The notes under the pieces were generated by a model, which made no database searches, had not been told where the DNA came from, and saw only the letters and a program-made list of their open reading frames with translations. Positions 6,794-17,700 of a stretch of DNA of 39,139 bases are shown here, in pieces. Each line of letters begins with the position of its first letter. Position 1 is the stretch's first letter. This DNA is from an uncultured Bacteroidales bacterium. Lineage in GTDB: Bacteria; Bacteroidota; Bacteroidia; Bacteroidales; UBA932. The stretch spans positions 1 to 39,139 of the forward strand of contig CAJOIQ010000019.1 of NCBI GenBank assembly GCA_905234795.1, written 5' to 3'. Position numbers and translations under genes: made by a program.

Positions 6794-7942
6794 CTAATCT
6801 GTAAAGCAGTCCATCACGGAAGTGGGCTTGCCGGAAGAGGTGAAAGCGCCCATGCCGTAGGCGACCCAGGTTTCGGATTTGCCCGTGTATTTCTTGATGG
6901 CGGCGACGTCGGAATAGACGGCCGGTTTCCAGCTGCCGTCCACCTCCGGTTCCCAGTAGAACACGCCGGTAACGCCATTCACCTTGGCCATCTCTGTCAT
7001 GAAGGAGGACAGGACATTTTTGGCCTCGGCCTCCCCTGCCGGAGTTTTCACGCCCACCTCGGCAATGATGACGGGAACCTTGAACGTGGCCACCAGGGAT
7101 TTAACGGCCGATACCGCCTGGCTGTTGGCCTGGGCGGCGGTGAGTTGCGTTTTTCCGTTCCAGCTTTCCTGTGGATAGTGGGACAGGGCTATGGCATCCA
7201 TCTTACCACCCTGATTCTTGAAGGAAGTGAGCCACTTGTTGTTATTGGAAGCATCCCAGGCTTTATCGATATGCGGCATCACCAGGGCGTTAGGATAAAC
7301 CGCCTTGGCGGCGTCATAGCCAGCATTATACAGTTTTACAAAGTTTGTCAGGTCCAGTTGGTCGTTTTTCCAAACGGCATCTCCCGTGCCGAAGAGCATC
7401 CCGGCGCGGGTCTCGTTGCCAATCTGGATCCAGTTTACCGTGACGCCGGCATCCTTAAGGGCCTGCAGGACCTCTGTGGTGTGGGCCGATACATGGGCGC
7501 ACATCTTGGCCATGTCGGCTTTGTCGGCCTCCCAGGCGGCGGGAATCTGCTGCCGGCCGGGATCGGCAAAGAAATCGCTGTAATGGAAATCCACCATGAG
7601 CGCCAGGCCGGCGGCCGTCACCCGCCTGGCCATGGCCACCACATCGGCCTTGCCGCTCCAACCCTTATACGGGTCCACCCACACGCGCAGGCGGATGGCG
7701 TTGATGCCGCAGTCCTTCAGGACATCCAGTAAGCCGGCCTGGGTGCCGTCCTTTTTCTGAAACTTGCGCCCGCCGGCCTCCATCTCGGAGGCCCAGCCGA
7801 TATCGGCCCCCTTGGCGAAGGAAGGCGTTGCGACGGGCGTCACTTCCGGGTCCGGATCCGGCGTGGGTGTTGTGTTATCCTTATTGCCGCAGGAGCAGGC
7901 AAAAGCCGCAAAAAAAGCGGCCATGAACAGTAATTTCTTCAT
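6794..7942 (-). CDS. GH53 arabinogalactan endo-beta-1,4-galactanase, lipoprotein
   Basis: This enzyme cleaves beta-1,4-galactan, the backbone of type I arabinogalactan. The 382-residue protein starts with a lipoprotein signal (MKKLLFMAAFFAAFAC), then a Pro/Thr/Asp-rich linker (24-40), then a GH53 barrel beginning with the diagnostic GADIGWASEMEAGG (45-58). The likely acid/base is Glu177 in IQIGNET; the likely nucleophile is Glu295 in VIIAEVGV. It is the last gene of the sus-like operon, 24 nt after the GH13 gene. It is probably surface-exposed and lipid-anchored. A galactanase beside an alpha-amylase is an uncommon pairing. Confidence 0.93.
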   Translation of the reverse strand: MKKLLFMAAFFAAFACSCGNKDNTTPTPDPDPEVTPVATPSFAKGADIGWASEMEAGGRKFQKKDGTQAGLLDVLKDCGINAIRLRVWVDPYKGWSGKADVVAMARRVTAAGLALMVDFHYSDFFADPGRQQIPAAWEADKADMAKMCAHVSAHTTEVLQALKDAGVTVNWIQIGNETRAGMLFGTGDAVWKNDQLDLTNFVKLYNAGYDAAKAVYPNALVMPHIDKAWDASNNNKWLTSFKNQGGKMDAIALSHYPQESWNGKTQLTAAQANSQAVSAVKSLVATFKVPVIIAEVGVKTPAGEAEAKNVLSSFMTEMAKVNGVTGVFYWEPEVDGSWKPAVYSDVAAIKKYTGKSETWVAYGMGAFTSSGKPTSVMDCFTD

Positions 7943-7966
7943 GGCCGCAAGTTAGCAAATTTTTAC

Positions 7967-10183
7967 CTAAAGTTCAAATACCACGGAGGAGTTGGGACCC
8001 AGCGTGAGGGTGGTGCCGATGGCGTTGGCCGTGCCCAGGAGGGCGATAGGTTTGGCCATGGAATCTTCCACCGTGACCTTCTTCTCGGAGCCGGCCACAT
8101 TGTGGATCACAAGCAGTTTCTGGCCGCCGGCCTCCATATACCAGGAGGCGATGGAGGAACCGCTCAGTTTGGCGTCCTTCATGGTACCCGTCGCCAGGGC
8201 AGGGTAAGTGTTGCGCAACTGGCTCCAGGTCTTATACACCTTGAGGATGGAATCGTCATCGGCCTGCTGAGCCTCCACGGAAATCTCGGCCTTGAGCATG
8301 CTGGCATCCACTTTCCCGTTAATTCCCTTTTTGGCGCATTGTGTCCCTTTCTTGTCCCACATGATGGGCGTACGGACATACTCGTCGCCTCCACTCTTGG
8401 TGCCATAATAGCCCAGTTCCTCTCCCTGATAGACGAAGGGTTTTCCGGGACCGGACAGCAGGATGGCGCCGGCCTGTTTCATCTTGGCCAGGCTCTTGCC
8501 TACGTTGGAGCCGAAGCGGTCCTGATCGTGGTTGGACAGGAAGAAGGAGGTGATGGCATCTTCACGGATGGACGTATGGTCGGAGACATAGTGGGCCACC
8601 TGAGTGGCAAAACCGCTCGCATTCTGGTTGTTCAGAATGTCACGGACCTTATAGCCATAGTCAAACTCGAAGCAGGAAGTAAGTCCTTTATAGTAATACT
8701 TCTCGGTATCGTGCCCGTCCCATGCTTCGGCCACCATGAAGATGTTTCCGTCATGTCCATAAGCATGATAGGTGGCATTGCAGTGGTCATACCACTTCTT
8801 CAGGAGCGTCTGGTTGGAGGCGTTGTTATAGGAATTGATGCCGCCGCAGATGTGTTTCACGGCATCCAGGCGCAGGCCATCCACGCCCATGTTGATCCAT
8901 TTGTCGGCCGATGCCGCCAGATCCTGGAAGCAGGCGTTGGTCTCGGCCACACTCACATCCCCGTAGTTCAGGTCCGGCATCCAGTCGCTGAAGCAGCCCA
9001 TATAATACAGGGTCTCGGTGCTCACGTTGGTGAGTTCAATCTTGTAGCGGCCGCTGCCGGTGAAATACATGTCGGCGCCATCTCCCACCAGGTCCACGGG
9101 AGTTCCCAGCTGAATGGTAGTGGCCGACTTGGCGCCAAACTTGGAACCGGCATCCCAGTTGTTGTATTTGCGCACCAAGAAGCCCCACTTGCCGTTGATG
9201 TCCATCACCAGGTAATAGGAATCCCCATTTTTGACAAACTTCACCGACTTGTCTCCCACACCATCCTGCCACATGTACAGGTTCCAGCTCTCGGTGCCGT
9301 TGGTCACGGCCTCGGTGGTGCTGGTAATGGTGAGTTTGGGCGACCCCGAAGTAGCCTGTTTCCATTCTCCGCTCTGATAAGTGGTTCCCTTGAGCATGGG
9401 GAAGTTCTTATAGTCGGCCGAAGGATTGGAACTGATGAAATAGTAATCCCTGTACTTGCTGGCGGGATTGGCCAGGGCTTCCTTGAACCAGGGGTTATCC
9501 TTACCGCTATGATTGAGCACATAGTCCATATAGATGGCAATGCCCTTGGCATGGGCGGCGTCCAGGAGGTTCTTGAAGTCCTGCTCCGTACCATAGAGCG
9601 GATTCAGGGAATAGTAGTCGTTTACATCATAGGCATGATAGGAGCTGGTGGGATGTGCGGGGGACAGCCACAGGGCCGTCACGCCCATCTCGTCCAGGTA
9701 ATCCAGCTTGTTCTGGATACCCTTGAAGTCTCCCACTCCGTCTCCGTCGCTGTCGGCGAAAGAGTAGATGAGCAGCTGATAGGCCGTATTGGAGCGCTTG
9801 GTTCCGTCGAAGGATGCGGGATTGGGGACAATCCGGCCCGTCTGGGCGCCTTGGGTTACCGTGATTTGAGCAACCTCGCTGCCGCTTTTCACAAAAATCA
9901 GGGCATTACGGTCATCGGCACCGCCATAAGCGTCCACTTTCACGGAGAAAGAGCCGTTCCCTGTCCCGGAAGCATTCTGAAGACGAACCCAGGTCTCGTT
10001 GGCGCTCGTCGTCCATTCGGCCGATGCCTTAACACTTACAAACTTGGTAGAGGCGTCGTCATTGCTGAAAACCAGCTCGGTGGGATTCACGGTAAGGGAA
10101 ACGGAAGTATCTCCGCCGTTGTCTTTGTTTCCGCAGGCCCACAGCAGTACCGCGGCCAGCAGGATGTATTTCACCTGTTTCAT
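7967..10183 (-). CDS. GH13 alpha-amylase lipoprotein with BACON domain (SusG-like)
   Basis: This endo-acting alpha-glucan hydrolase is 738 residues long. The lipobox Cys is at 17, a BACON domain spans about 27-112 and the GH13 barrel starts near 125. Catalytic regions are DYVLNHSG (220-227), GLRLDAVKH with nucleophile Asp440, VAEAWDG with acid/base Glu486, and FLSNHDQDR with Asp553. Residues about 262-398 form an insertion between the barrel halves, as the starch-binding CBM58 does in SusG. The BACON domain probably holds the enzyme away from the outer membrane. It lies 60 nt after the SusE/F-like gene and is co-transcribed with it. Confidence 0.94.
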   Translation of the reverse strand: MKQVKYILLAAVLLWACGNKDNGGDTSVSLTVNPTELVFSNDDASTKFVSVKASAEWTTSANETWVRLQNASGTGNGSFSVKVDAYGGADDRNALIFVKSGSEVAQITVTQGAQTGRIVPNPASFDGTKRSNTAYQLLIYSFADSDGDGVGDFKGIQNKLDYLDEMGVTALWLSPAHPTSSYHAYDVNDYYSLNPLYGTEQDFKNLLDAAHAKGIAIYMDYVLNHSGKDNPWFKEALANPASKYRDYYFISSNPSADYKNFPMLKGTTYQSGEWKQATSGSPKLTITSTTEAVTNGTESWNLYMWQDGVGDKSVKFVKNGDSYYLVMDINGKWGFLVRKYNNWDAGSKFGAKSATTIQLGTPVDLVGDGADMYFTGSGRYKIELTNVSTETLYYMGCFSDWMPDLNYGDVSVAETNACFQDLAASADKWINMGVDGLRLDAVKHICGGINSYNNASNQTLLKKWYDHCNATYHAYGHDGNIFMVAEAWDGHDTEKYYYKGLTSCFEFDYGYKVRDILNNQNASGFATQVAHYVSDHTSIREDAITSFFLSNHDQDRFGSNVGKSLAKMKQAGAILLSGPGKPFVYQGEELGYYGTKSGGDEYVRTPIMWDKKGTQCAKKGINGKVDASMLKAEISVEAQQADDDSILKVYKTWSQLRNTYPALATGTMKDAKLSGSSIASWYMEAGGQKLLVIHNVAGSEKKVTVEDSMAKPIALLGTANAIGTTLTLGPNSSVVFEL

Positions 10184-10243
10184 ATCGGGTTCGTTTTAAA
10201 TTGGCAAGCGGGAGTCCGGTCAGGGGCTCCCGCCTGAAAAAGA

Positions 10244-13168
10244 TTAATTGACAGCGGTGAGGGTGGCCTTGGCCTTACCATCACACAGGGCATAGAGGAC
10301 GATATCATAGGTACCGGCGGTAGCGGCAATGTTGCCGCCGTCCTGTACCAGGGCATCCAGGCTTCCGCCCCAGTTGATGGCCCAGGCGTCGTTGGCGCGG
10401 AACTTGAACTCGTCGGCTGCCAGGGCAACACCCTTGGCCTCCCAGGCGCCGGTTTCGGCGTTGTAGGTCATGTCGGTGTCGGTATCCCAGCCACCGGCCT
10501 GTGCAGGGCCGATGATGCCGATGGTGGTGATGGCGGTGAGCTTGTAGGTCATCTCATTGAGGTCTACCTCAATCATATAATAACCGGCCGCAGGAGCAGG
10601 GCAGTTGTCGTTGCCCTGGCCAATCTGGCCTTCACCTACGCACTCCCAGTCACCGTCCCAGTTGTCCTCGTTGGGTTTGAACTTGAACTCCTGGCTCAGG
10701 TAACCGAAGCCCTTGTACTGGCCGTTCTTACCGGCAAGCTGGTAGCAAGTGCTCCAACCAGTATCACCGCCAATGGCGTAGATGTTATCCGGGAAGGAAG
10801 GGGCATCACCGGTGAACTCACCGCTGATGGTGATGGTCTCGTTGAGATAGTCGTACACCAGGTTCACCTTAGCGTCGCGGCCCAAAGTGATGTTGGCACC
10901 GTTGTTCTCCACCGCGAAAGCTTCGCCCAGGTTGACGAAGGTACCACCGCGATTCTCGGTCCAGTCTTCGTTCTTACGGATCTTGATTTCGGCCGAAGCG
11001 GGAATCTCAATCTCGCCGGTTTCTAAATTAAGGTCTTCGTTGACATAGAGGATCTTGTCCGGAGCGCTCCAACTGTTGATGGTACCCACCAGGCCCCAGT
11101 AGGAGATTTCGGCACCGGCCATTTCCACGATGATCACTTCGCAGTCCGGACGGTAATACACGTCGTAGTTACCCTCCACACCAATCTTGATGTTGTCACC
11201 ATTGGCAACAGCCTTGACGGGCATACCCAATAGAGACCTACCGCCGCGGTTCTCATCCCATGACGAGTTGTAACGGAGCTTAATCTCATCGGTAGCGGAG
11301 AGAGCCACGTTCTTGGCAACCAGGAACAGGCCTTCTTCCTTGAGCATAATGTCCGGGCTTCCGCCCCAGCCGTTGATGGTACCTACCAGACCCCAGCCCA
11401 GTTCGTCCACGGTAATGGTCCCGGCGGTGGGATCGTAGGTTACGATATAGGTACCAGCCTCCACGTTGATGTTGTCACCACCGGCCACAGCGGCGAAGGG
11501 TTCGCCCAGAGCCGTCATGACACCGCCCACGTTTTCATCCCAAGCGTGGTTGTGACGAATCTTGAAGCCGCCTTCCAGCTTGGTGGCGGGAGAAACCCAC
11601 TTGCCGTCGGTGAGGACCATGTCCACGTCGTCGCCCCAGCTATTGAAGTCGCCGATCAGGGACCATACATTGCCATCGGAAACAGTGATGGTGAGGTTGG
11701 CCACATCCAGAACCACTTTGTAGAAGCCTGCAGCAACCTTGATGTTGTCACCACCGGCCACAGCCTCGAAGGGCTCGCCAAGGGCGACCATCACGCCGCC
11801 GTAGTTCTCGTCCCAACCACCGTCTTTACGCCACTTGAACTCGGTTTCGGCCTCAGCCGTGATGTAAGCCGTCCAGAGGTCACCGTCATTGGTGGCCAGG
11901 ATATCGTTCTCCCAGTCTCCATTGAGGCCGATGATGTTCCAGCCCTTCACCTCTTCGGGTTCCGGTTCGGGTTCATCGCCACCAATCAGCGGGCTCTTGC
12001 CGCCCAGCGACTCAACCACCATGAAGGAGTTGGTCGCAGGGTTGCACAGAAGGTCATAGGCACCGTCGACGGCAACCGCCAGGTTCTTACCACCGGCTGC
12101 GCCACTGTACTCCTCACCCAAGGTAACCACAAACGGCTCGGTATCACCTGCGGCACCAATATTGGTATCCCACTTCTGATCCATACGGAACTTGAACTGG
12201 TCTTCCGGGGTCAGGACGACACCTTCGGCCACATGCCATTCACCGTCCGTGATCATCTGGATATCCTTGTTCCACTCCATCTCGAAGCTGGCGATAGCGC
12301 CAATCACGCTCCAGTTACTGATTTCGTCAAAACCAGGATAGGTCTCGAAAGCAGCATACAGGGTAAGCGTACCGGCTTCCTCGTCCAGGAGCAGGTCATA
12401 ATTACCTTCAGCAGGGACGCCAAGGTTCTTACCACCGGCCGTTGCTTCGATCGCCTCACCAACAGTCATAACATAAGGTTCAGCGTCTCCAGGGGCGCCG
12501 AAATTGGTATCCCAGCCACCATCTTTACGGACCTTGAACTGATCATCCGGGGTGAGCTTCACATTGCGGGCAACGTGTTTATTACCGTCGGGAGTCATGT
12601 ACATCGGGCCGTCAGCATTCCAGCTGTTGCCGGTGCTGGCGATAGAGCCGATCAAGCCCCAAGGGCTGGCCTCAGTGAAGTCGGCCCAAGGATTTCCGGG
12701 CGTCTCACTTTCCTCAGGCATGACCCAGGTGAATTCATACTTCTCCTTGGAATCCACAAAGCCATTGGTTACGCCCTTGGCGGGATCCTGGATGGAAGCA
12801 CGTACCACAATGGATACGGCAACTTCCTCCAGCGGCTGGCAGCCACGGTTTTTGAGGGCGTTGGTGAGGTTCTTTCCGGTGAGGGTGATGGTGGTACCAT
12901 CCACCTTGGTGGAAAGGGTGACGTTGGCATCTTTTCCGTTCACGGAAACCATACCCAGCGTGTGGAAGGTAGCCATCTTCTCGTTGAAACCCATCTGGAA
13001 GACGGCGGGAGTAAACTGCACGGTCACGTTGTCGGCGACAACGGCGCTCAGCAGTACGGGAGGAGTAGCCTTGTTGATGTCAACAATCGCCTTTTCTTCC
13101 TCTTTGGCGCAGGAGAAGGCCAGAAGGGCCAGGGCGCCTGCAGCTATGATAGAAAGTATTCTTTTCAT
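10244..13168 (-). CDS. Giant SusE/SusF-like starch-binding lipoprotein with eight tandem modules
   Basis: This 974-residue surface lipoprotein has a lipobox Cys at 20 and an N-terminal SusE domain (about 30-155). Eight repeated beta-modules then begin near residues 170, 286, 410, 502, 592, 691, 797 and 883. Most open with W-(G/S/N)-(L/V/I)-(I/V)-G and carry a later W-D-x-N-x-G-G motif and an AGG(D/K)N(I/L) motif. SusE and SusF of B. thetaiotaomicron are under 500 residues with two and three binding modules, so this is about twice as long. A Pro/Glu linker (EPEPEPEEV) separates modules 2 and 3. It likely captures long alpha-glucan chains for SusC/SusD and the amylase. Binding specificity per module is inferred. 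Confidence 0.87.
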   Translation of the reverse strand: MKRILSIIAAGALALLAFSCAKEEEKAIVDINKATPPVLLSAVVADNVTVQFTPAVFQMGFNEKMATFHTLGMVSVNGKDANVTLSTKVDGTTITLTGKNLTNALKNRGCQPLEEVAVSIVVRASIQDPAKGVTNGFVDSKEKYEFTWVMPEESETPGNPWADFTEASPWGLIGSIASTGNSWNADGPMYMTPDGNKHVARNVKLTPDDQFKVRKDGGWDTNFGAPGDAEPYVMTVGEAIEATAGGKNLGVPAEGNYDLLLDEEAGTLTLYAAFETYPGFDEISNWSVIGAIASFEMEWNKDIQMITDGEWHVAEGVVLTPEDQFKFRMDQKWDTNIGAAGDTEPFVVTLGEEYSGAAGGKNLAVAVDGAYDLLCNPATNSFMVVESLGGKSPLIGGDEPEPEPEEVKGWNIIGLNGDWENDILATNDGDLWTAYITAEAETEFKWRKDGGWDENYGGVMVALGEPFEAVAGGDNIKVAAGFYKVVLDVANLTITVSDGNVWSLIGDFNSWGDDVDMVLTDGKWVSPATKLEGGFKIRHNHAWDENVGGVMTALGEPFAAVAGGDNINVEAGTYIVTYDPTAGTITVDELGWGLVGTINGWGGSPDIMLKEEGLFLVAKNVALSATDEIKLRYNSSWDENRGGRSLLGMPVKAVANGDNIKIGVEGNYDVYYRPDCEVIIVEMAGAEISYWGLVGTINSWSAPDKILYVNEDLNLETGEIEIPASAEIKIRKNEDWTENRGGTFVNLGEAFAVENNGANITLGRDAKVNLVYDYLNETITISGEFTGDAPSFPDNIYAIGGDTGWSTCYQLAGKNGQYKGFGYLSQEFKFKPNEDNWDGDWECVGEGQIGQGNDNCPAPAAGYYMIEVDLNEMTYKLTAITTIGIIGPAQAGGWDTDTDMTYNAETGAWEAKGVALAADEFKFRANDAWAINWGGSLDALVQDGGNIAATAGTYDIVLYALCDGKAKATLTAVN

Positions 13169-13177
13169 GTCTGTTCC

Positions 13178-14752
13178 TTATTTAGTATATCCGTCGTTCT
13201 GTTCCAAATTGGGATTCACCATCATGTCAGAGACGGGGATGGGGAAGAGATTCTTGTAGTCCTCCACGGCCTGGCCATCGTGCACGCCACCCTTCCACTG
13301 CCATAAATAGTCGGCGGTGGTGAAGCGGTTGTAACGCACCAGGTCCTGACGGCGCCACAGCTCCAGATAGAGCTCGCGGGCACGCTCGTCCAGAAGGAGG
13401 TCCTTGTCCAGACCGTTCACTGCGGGCAGGCCGGCACGGGCACGTACCTGATTGAAGTAGCCGATACCCTCGGAGAGGCCGATGACGGAAGAACCGTTCA
13501 TGGCGCACTCGGCAGCCATCAGCAGGACGTCGGCATAACGGAACATGGGGAAGTCGGTGTCGGGGTGACCGGCAGCAACGCCAGGATTACCGGCCGAGGT
13601 GATGTTCTTATATTTTTGGAAGCCGATACCGTTGGTGAAGGTACCCAGTTCGGTTACATCTTCCGTCTGACCGTCGGTCCAGAAAATGGCACGCTGGTCC
13701 TTGGCGGTGTCAAACTTGTGGTAGAACTCGGGGGTCATGCGGCAGCCTTCCCAACCGGAAGAAATGCCCAGGTCGTCGGCCTTCATGGAGCCGCCGGTGA
13801 AAGCGAAGATCAGGTAGCAGGTCACGCCCCAGGACTCGGTATCGTTGCCGTTCTGCTCGATGGCGAAGATAATCTCGTCGGTGCGCTGGTCGTTGTCGGC
13901 CAGGAACAGCTCCTGGTAGGGGCTGTAGACGCCGCCCACGGAAGTGGTGTGCAGGCTGTAGCCGTCGTCCATGATGTCCTTGAGGACATTGGCGCACTTG
14001 TCCCACTGGGGGGTGCCAGTGTAGACCTCGGCATTCAGGTACAGCTTGGCCAGGATCATCTTGACAGCGGTCTTGTTGATGCGGCCGTACTCGGTAGCGG
14101 CACGGTCGGCCAGGACGCTGTTGTCGATGATGTCCTTAAGTTCGGTCTCCAGCCAGGTATACAGGTCGGCGCGGGTGATGCGCACGGGAGTCTGGCCCAC
14201 CACGGAAGTCTCATCGGCGAAAGGCACGTTGCCGAAGTTGTCGATGGCGTGGTAGTAGCTCAGGGCACGCAAGGCGCGAGCCTCGGCAATCCATTCGTCC
14301 TTGTTGGGCATGGCCAGGTTGGAAGCCTGGGCCTGACGGATGAACTCGTTGCACTGGGCAATCTGGAAGAACATACGGGAATAGATGGAGTAGATCAGAC
14401 CGGTGGACTGGTCCCACTGCATCTTGCACACATCCGGAACACCTTCGTCGTTCCAGCCGCATACATACACGTCGGTGGACAGTTCGCACAGGTGGAACAT
14501 ACCACGGATATACTGGCTCATACCGCCGTCCAGACCGGAAATGGAAGGATCGCCGTTGGGACCCAGATAACCGGAAGTGGCGTAACCGGTGTAGATACCG
14601 GCCAGGAATGCATTGAAGTCGTCGGCGCTGGTGAAAGCTTTGTCCGCCGTATTCATATTGGGGTCGATGGGCGTGACTTTCAGATCTTTCACGCAAGACA
14701 CGGCCACAAAGGCGACAGCTAAGGAAGCAAGGATGTATTTGATGGTTTTCAT
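13178..14752 (-). CDS. susD: SusD/RagB-family outer membrane glycan-binding lipoprotein
   Basis: This 524-residue protein has a lipobox Cys at 20 (AFVAVSC), then the RagB/SusD superhelical fold. The conserved stretches are SADDFNAFLAGIYTGY near the N terminus, RMFFQIAQCNEFI, AEARALRALSYYHAID, and the C-terminal FPMFRYADVLLMAAECAM and LYLELWRRQDLVRYNRF. SusD forms the lid on the SusC transporter and binds oligosaccharide at the cell surface. The length agrees with SusD of the starch system. It is followed by the SusE/F-like gene 9 nt later and preceded by susC by 18 nt, so it is a strict operon member. The neighbouring amylase suggests an alpha-glucan ligand. Confidence 0.95.
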   Translation of the reverse strand: MKTIKYILASLAVAFVAVSCVKDLKVTPIDPNMNTADKAFTSADDFNAFLAGIYTGYATSGYLGPNGDPSISGLDGGMSQYIRGMFHLCELSTDVYVCGWNDEGVPDVCKMQWDQSTGLIYSIYSRMFFQIAQCNEFIRQAQASNLAMPNKDEWIAEARALRALSYYHAIDNFGNVPFADETSVVGQTPVRITRADLYTWLETELKDIIDNSVLADRAATEYGRINKTAVKMILAKLYLNAEVYTGTPQWDKCANVLKDIMDDGYSLHTTSVGGVYSPYQELFLADNDQRTDEIIFAIEQNGNDTESWGVTCYLIFAFTGGSMKADDLGISSGWEGCRMTPEFYHKFDTAKDQRAIFWTDGQTEDVTELGTFTNGIGFQKYKNITSAGNPGVAAGHPDTDFPMFRYADVLLMAAECAMNGSSVIGLSEGIGYFNQVRARAGLPAVNGLDKDLLLDERARELYLELWRRQDLVRYNRFTTADYLWQWKGGVHDGQAVEDYKNLFPIPVSDMMVNPNLEQNDGYTK

Positions 14753-14770
14753 ATTCGTATCCTCCTTGTT

Positions 14771-17700
14771 TTAGAATTTGAATTTAAGACCCAGGACAAA
14801 GGTACGGGGACGCGGGTAAACCGTGCCGTCGATACCGCCATAGACTTCGGGGTCGATGCCCGAGTACTTGGTGAGGGTGCAGATGTTCTGGACGGTTCCG
14901 AAGATGTTCAGGGAAGCGGGACGGCCGGGGACCATCTCGAAGAGTTTCGGGAAGGTGTAGCCCAGGGTGAAGTTGTCCAGCTTGAGGAAGGAGCCGTTCT
15001 CAATATAGTAGTCGGAGATGTACATGGCGTCGTCGAAGTTGGACTTCAGGGCGCTAGTATTGCGGTTGGAGATGAAGTTGTTCACCCACAGGTCCTTGTA
15101 CATTTCGTTGTTGGAGGCTACGTTGTTGTAGACGTAATTGCCCACGGAAGCGTGTCCGCTGAGGGCGGCTGACAGGTTCTTGTAGCTGAAGTTGATGTTG
15201 AAACCGAAGTTGAAGTCGGCCCAGGGGCTGTGGAAGAAGTAGCGGTCGCTCTCGTTCACCACGCCGTCGTTGTTACGGTCTACATACTGGCCGAACACGG
15301 GAGCACCGTTCTGGTCATAGACCTGCTGGTACACATAGAAGGAGTTCATGGGATAGCCCACGTCGTGCTTCTGGACCCAGTTGTCGGTACCGCCGGAAAT
15401 GCCGCCGGTACGTACACCTTCCTTGTTCTCGGAGGAAGCGTTGAGCTTGGTGATGCGGTTCTGGTTGTAGGCCACGTTGAAACCGGCCGTGAGGCTCACG
15501 TCGCGGGTCTCCACCAGGATGCCGTTCAAATCCAGCTCCACACCCTTGTTGGTGAGGGAAGCGATGTTGGTGTTGAGGTAGTTGGTGAGGTTGGAAAGGG
15601 CTGCCACCTGAATGAAGGAAAGCAGGTCCTTGGTATCTCTCTTATACACATCGACAGCACCGGTGAAACGGTCGTTCCAGAAACCAAAGTCCAAACCGAT
15701 GTTATAGGTAGTGGTAGTCTCCCATTTAAGGTCGGCGTTATAACCCAAAGCCGTAATAGGGACAATGGTGTTGCCGCCCAAGTGGTAGTAGGAACCCAGC
15801 TGGTTGGTGTAGAACGTAGCGAAGGTGTCATAGTAACCGCCCACGCCCTGCTGACCGGTCTGGCCCCAGGAAGCACGCAGCTTGAGGGTGGACAGGTTCT
15901 TGGAGTTCTTGAGGAAGTTCTCGTTCTTGATGTTCCAGCCCAGAGCCACGGAGGGGAACAGACCCCACATGTTGTTCTGGAAGCGGGAAGTACCGTCACG
16001 GCGCAGGGTGGCGGTAATCAGATACTTGTCACCGAAGCTGTAATTGGCACGGCCGAAGAAGGAGACGAGGAAGTACTCACCCTTGCCCACGGAGTCGTTG
16101 ATCACGAAGGAAGGATCGCTGAGCTTGACGGTCTTGGAGTCGGAGTCGCTGTAGAAACGCTGCCAGCTGTAACCGGCCATCACGTCAATGTTGTGCTTGC
16201 CAAAGGTCTTGTTATAGTCGGCATAGAACTCCAGGGTGGTGTTCAGACGACCATAGTGATAATCGGTATGGGAACCGCTGGCCTTAAAAGCACCGTTGGC
16301 GTCGATGTACTGATGGGAAGTATTGTGGTAGGAAGCCTCGGAGTTCTGGGCGAGCTCGGTGATACCGCCGGACTTGGCCCAGTCCATACCCAGGTTCAGG
16401 TTCAGGCGCAGGTCTTCCAGGCCATGGATCTTATAGTCGAACTGGGCGTTGCCGATGAAACGGTTGGCCGTGGCGATGTCTGTCTTGTCATTCAGCTGGG
16501 CCACAGGGTTCAGCGTAGCCATACCGTTGGGGTTGCCGTCGGAACCGCGCCAGATGCGATAGCCGTTGAGGCCGCCTTCAGCGTCGGTAGCATAGATGGG
16601 CTGGGTGGGGTCGTAGCGCAGGGCTCCGCCGATGGCGCCCTGATCGGCATACCAGTTCTTGGCATAGGTGTACTTGCCATTCAGGGACACCGTCAGGTGC
16701 TTGTCGAAGAAGGTGGGAGACAGGTTCAGGGAAGCCGTTCCACGGTTCATCTTGGAACCCTTAAGGGTACCGTTCTGGGTGATGAAGCCGCCGGATACAC
16801 GGTACGGGAGGGTAACGGAACCCATGTTCACGTTGCCGCCCACGCTCAGGTTGGCGTCAATGGTGGGAGCCGACTTGTAAATCTGTTTCTGCCAGTCGGT
16901 GTTCTCCTTTCCAAGGGCGGCCAGGGCATTGGCGCTGGTTTTGCCGTCGGCCACGCGCTGGGCGATGAGGGAGCGCAGCTGGTCACCGGTGAGTACATCC
17001 TGATACTTGGCCAGGGTGTTCAGGGAAGTGGTGACGTCAATGGCGAACTGGGGCACATTGCTGGTGGTCTTGGAACCTTTCTTGGTGGTGATCACAATAA
17101 CACCGTTGGAAGCGCGGGAACCGTAGATGGCGGTAGCCGATGCATCCTTGAGGACGGTAAAGCTCTCGATATCCTCGGGGTTGATGGAGGACAGAGGGTC
17201 GCTCATGCCGTCGATGACGTCGTTGGAAACGGGCAGACCGTCAATGATCACCAGAGGGCTCTGCTCGGCGTTCAGGGAAGCGGTACCACGGATACGGATG
17301 GTGGCACCGGAGCCGGGCATACCGGAACCGGAAGTGACCACCACACCGGCGCTCTTGCCGCGCAGGAGGTCGGCGGGGGTGGTGACGACACCCTTGTTCA
17401 CTTCATCGGCCTTGACCGTGGAGACGGAACCGGTGAGGTCGCTCTTCTTCACGGTACCGTAACCGATGACCACAACCTCATCCAGGAAGTGGGTGTCCTC
17501 ATCCAGGTGGATGGTGGCGGGAACGGCGTTGGCCGGGAAAGTTTGGGTAGCATAGCCGATGCAGGAGATTTCCACCATGGCATTGGCATTGGAAACGGTG
17601 ATGGTGAAGTCGCCGTCCAGACCGGTGGAAACACCATTGGTGGTTCCCACTTCGATCACCGAGGCTCCGATCACGGGGCCGATGGCGTCTACCACCACAC

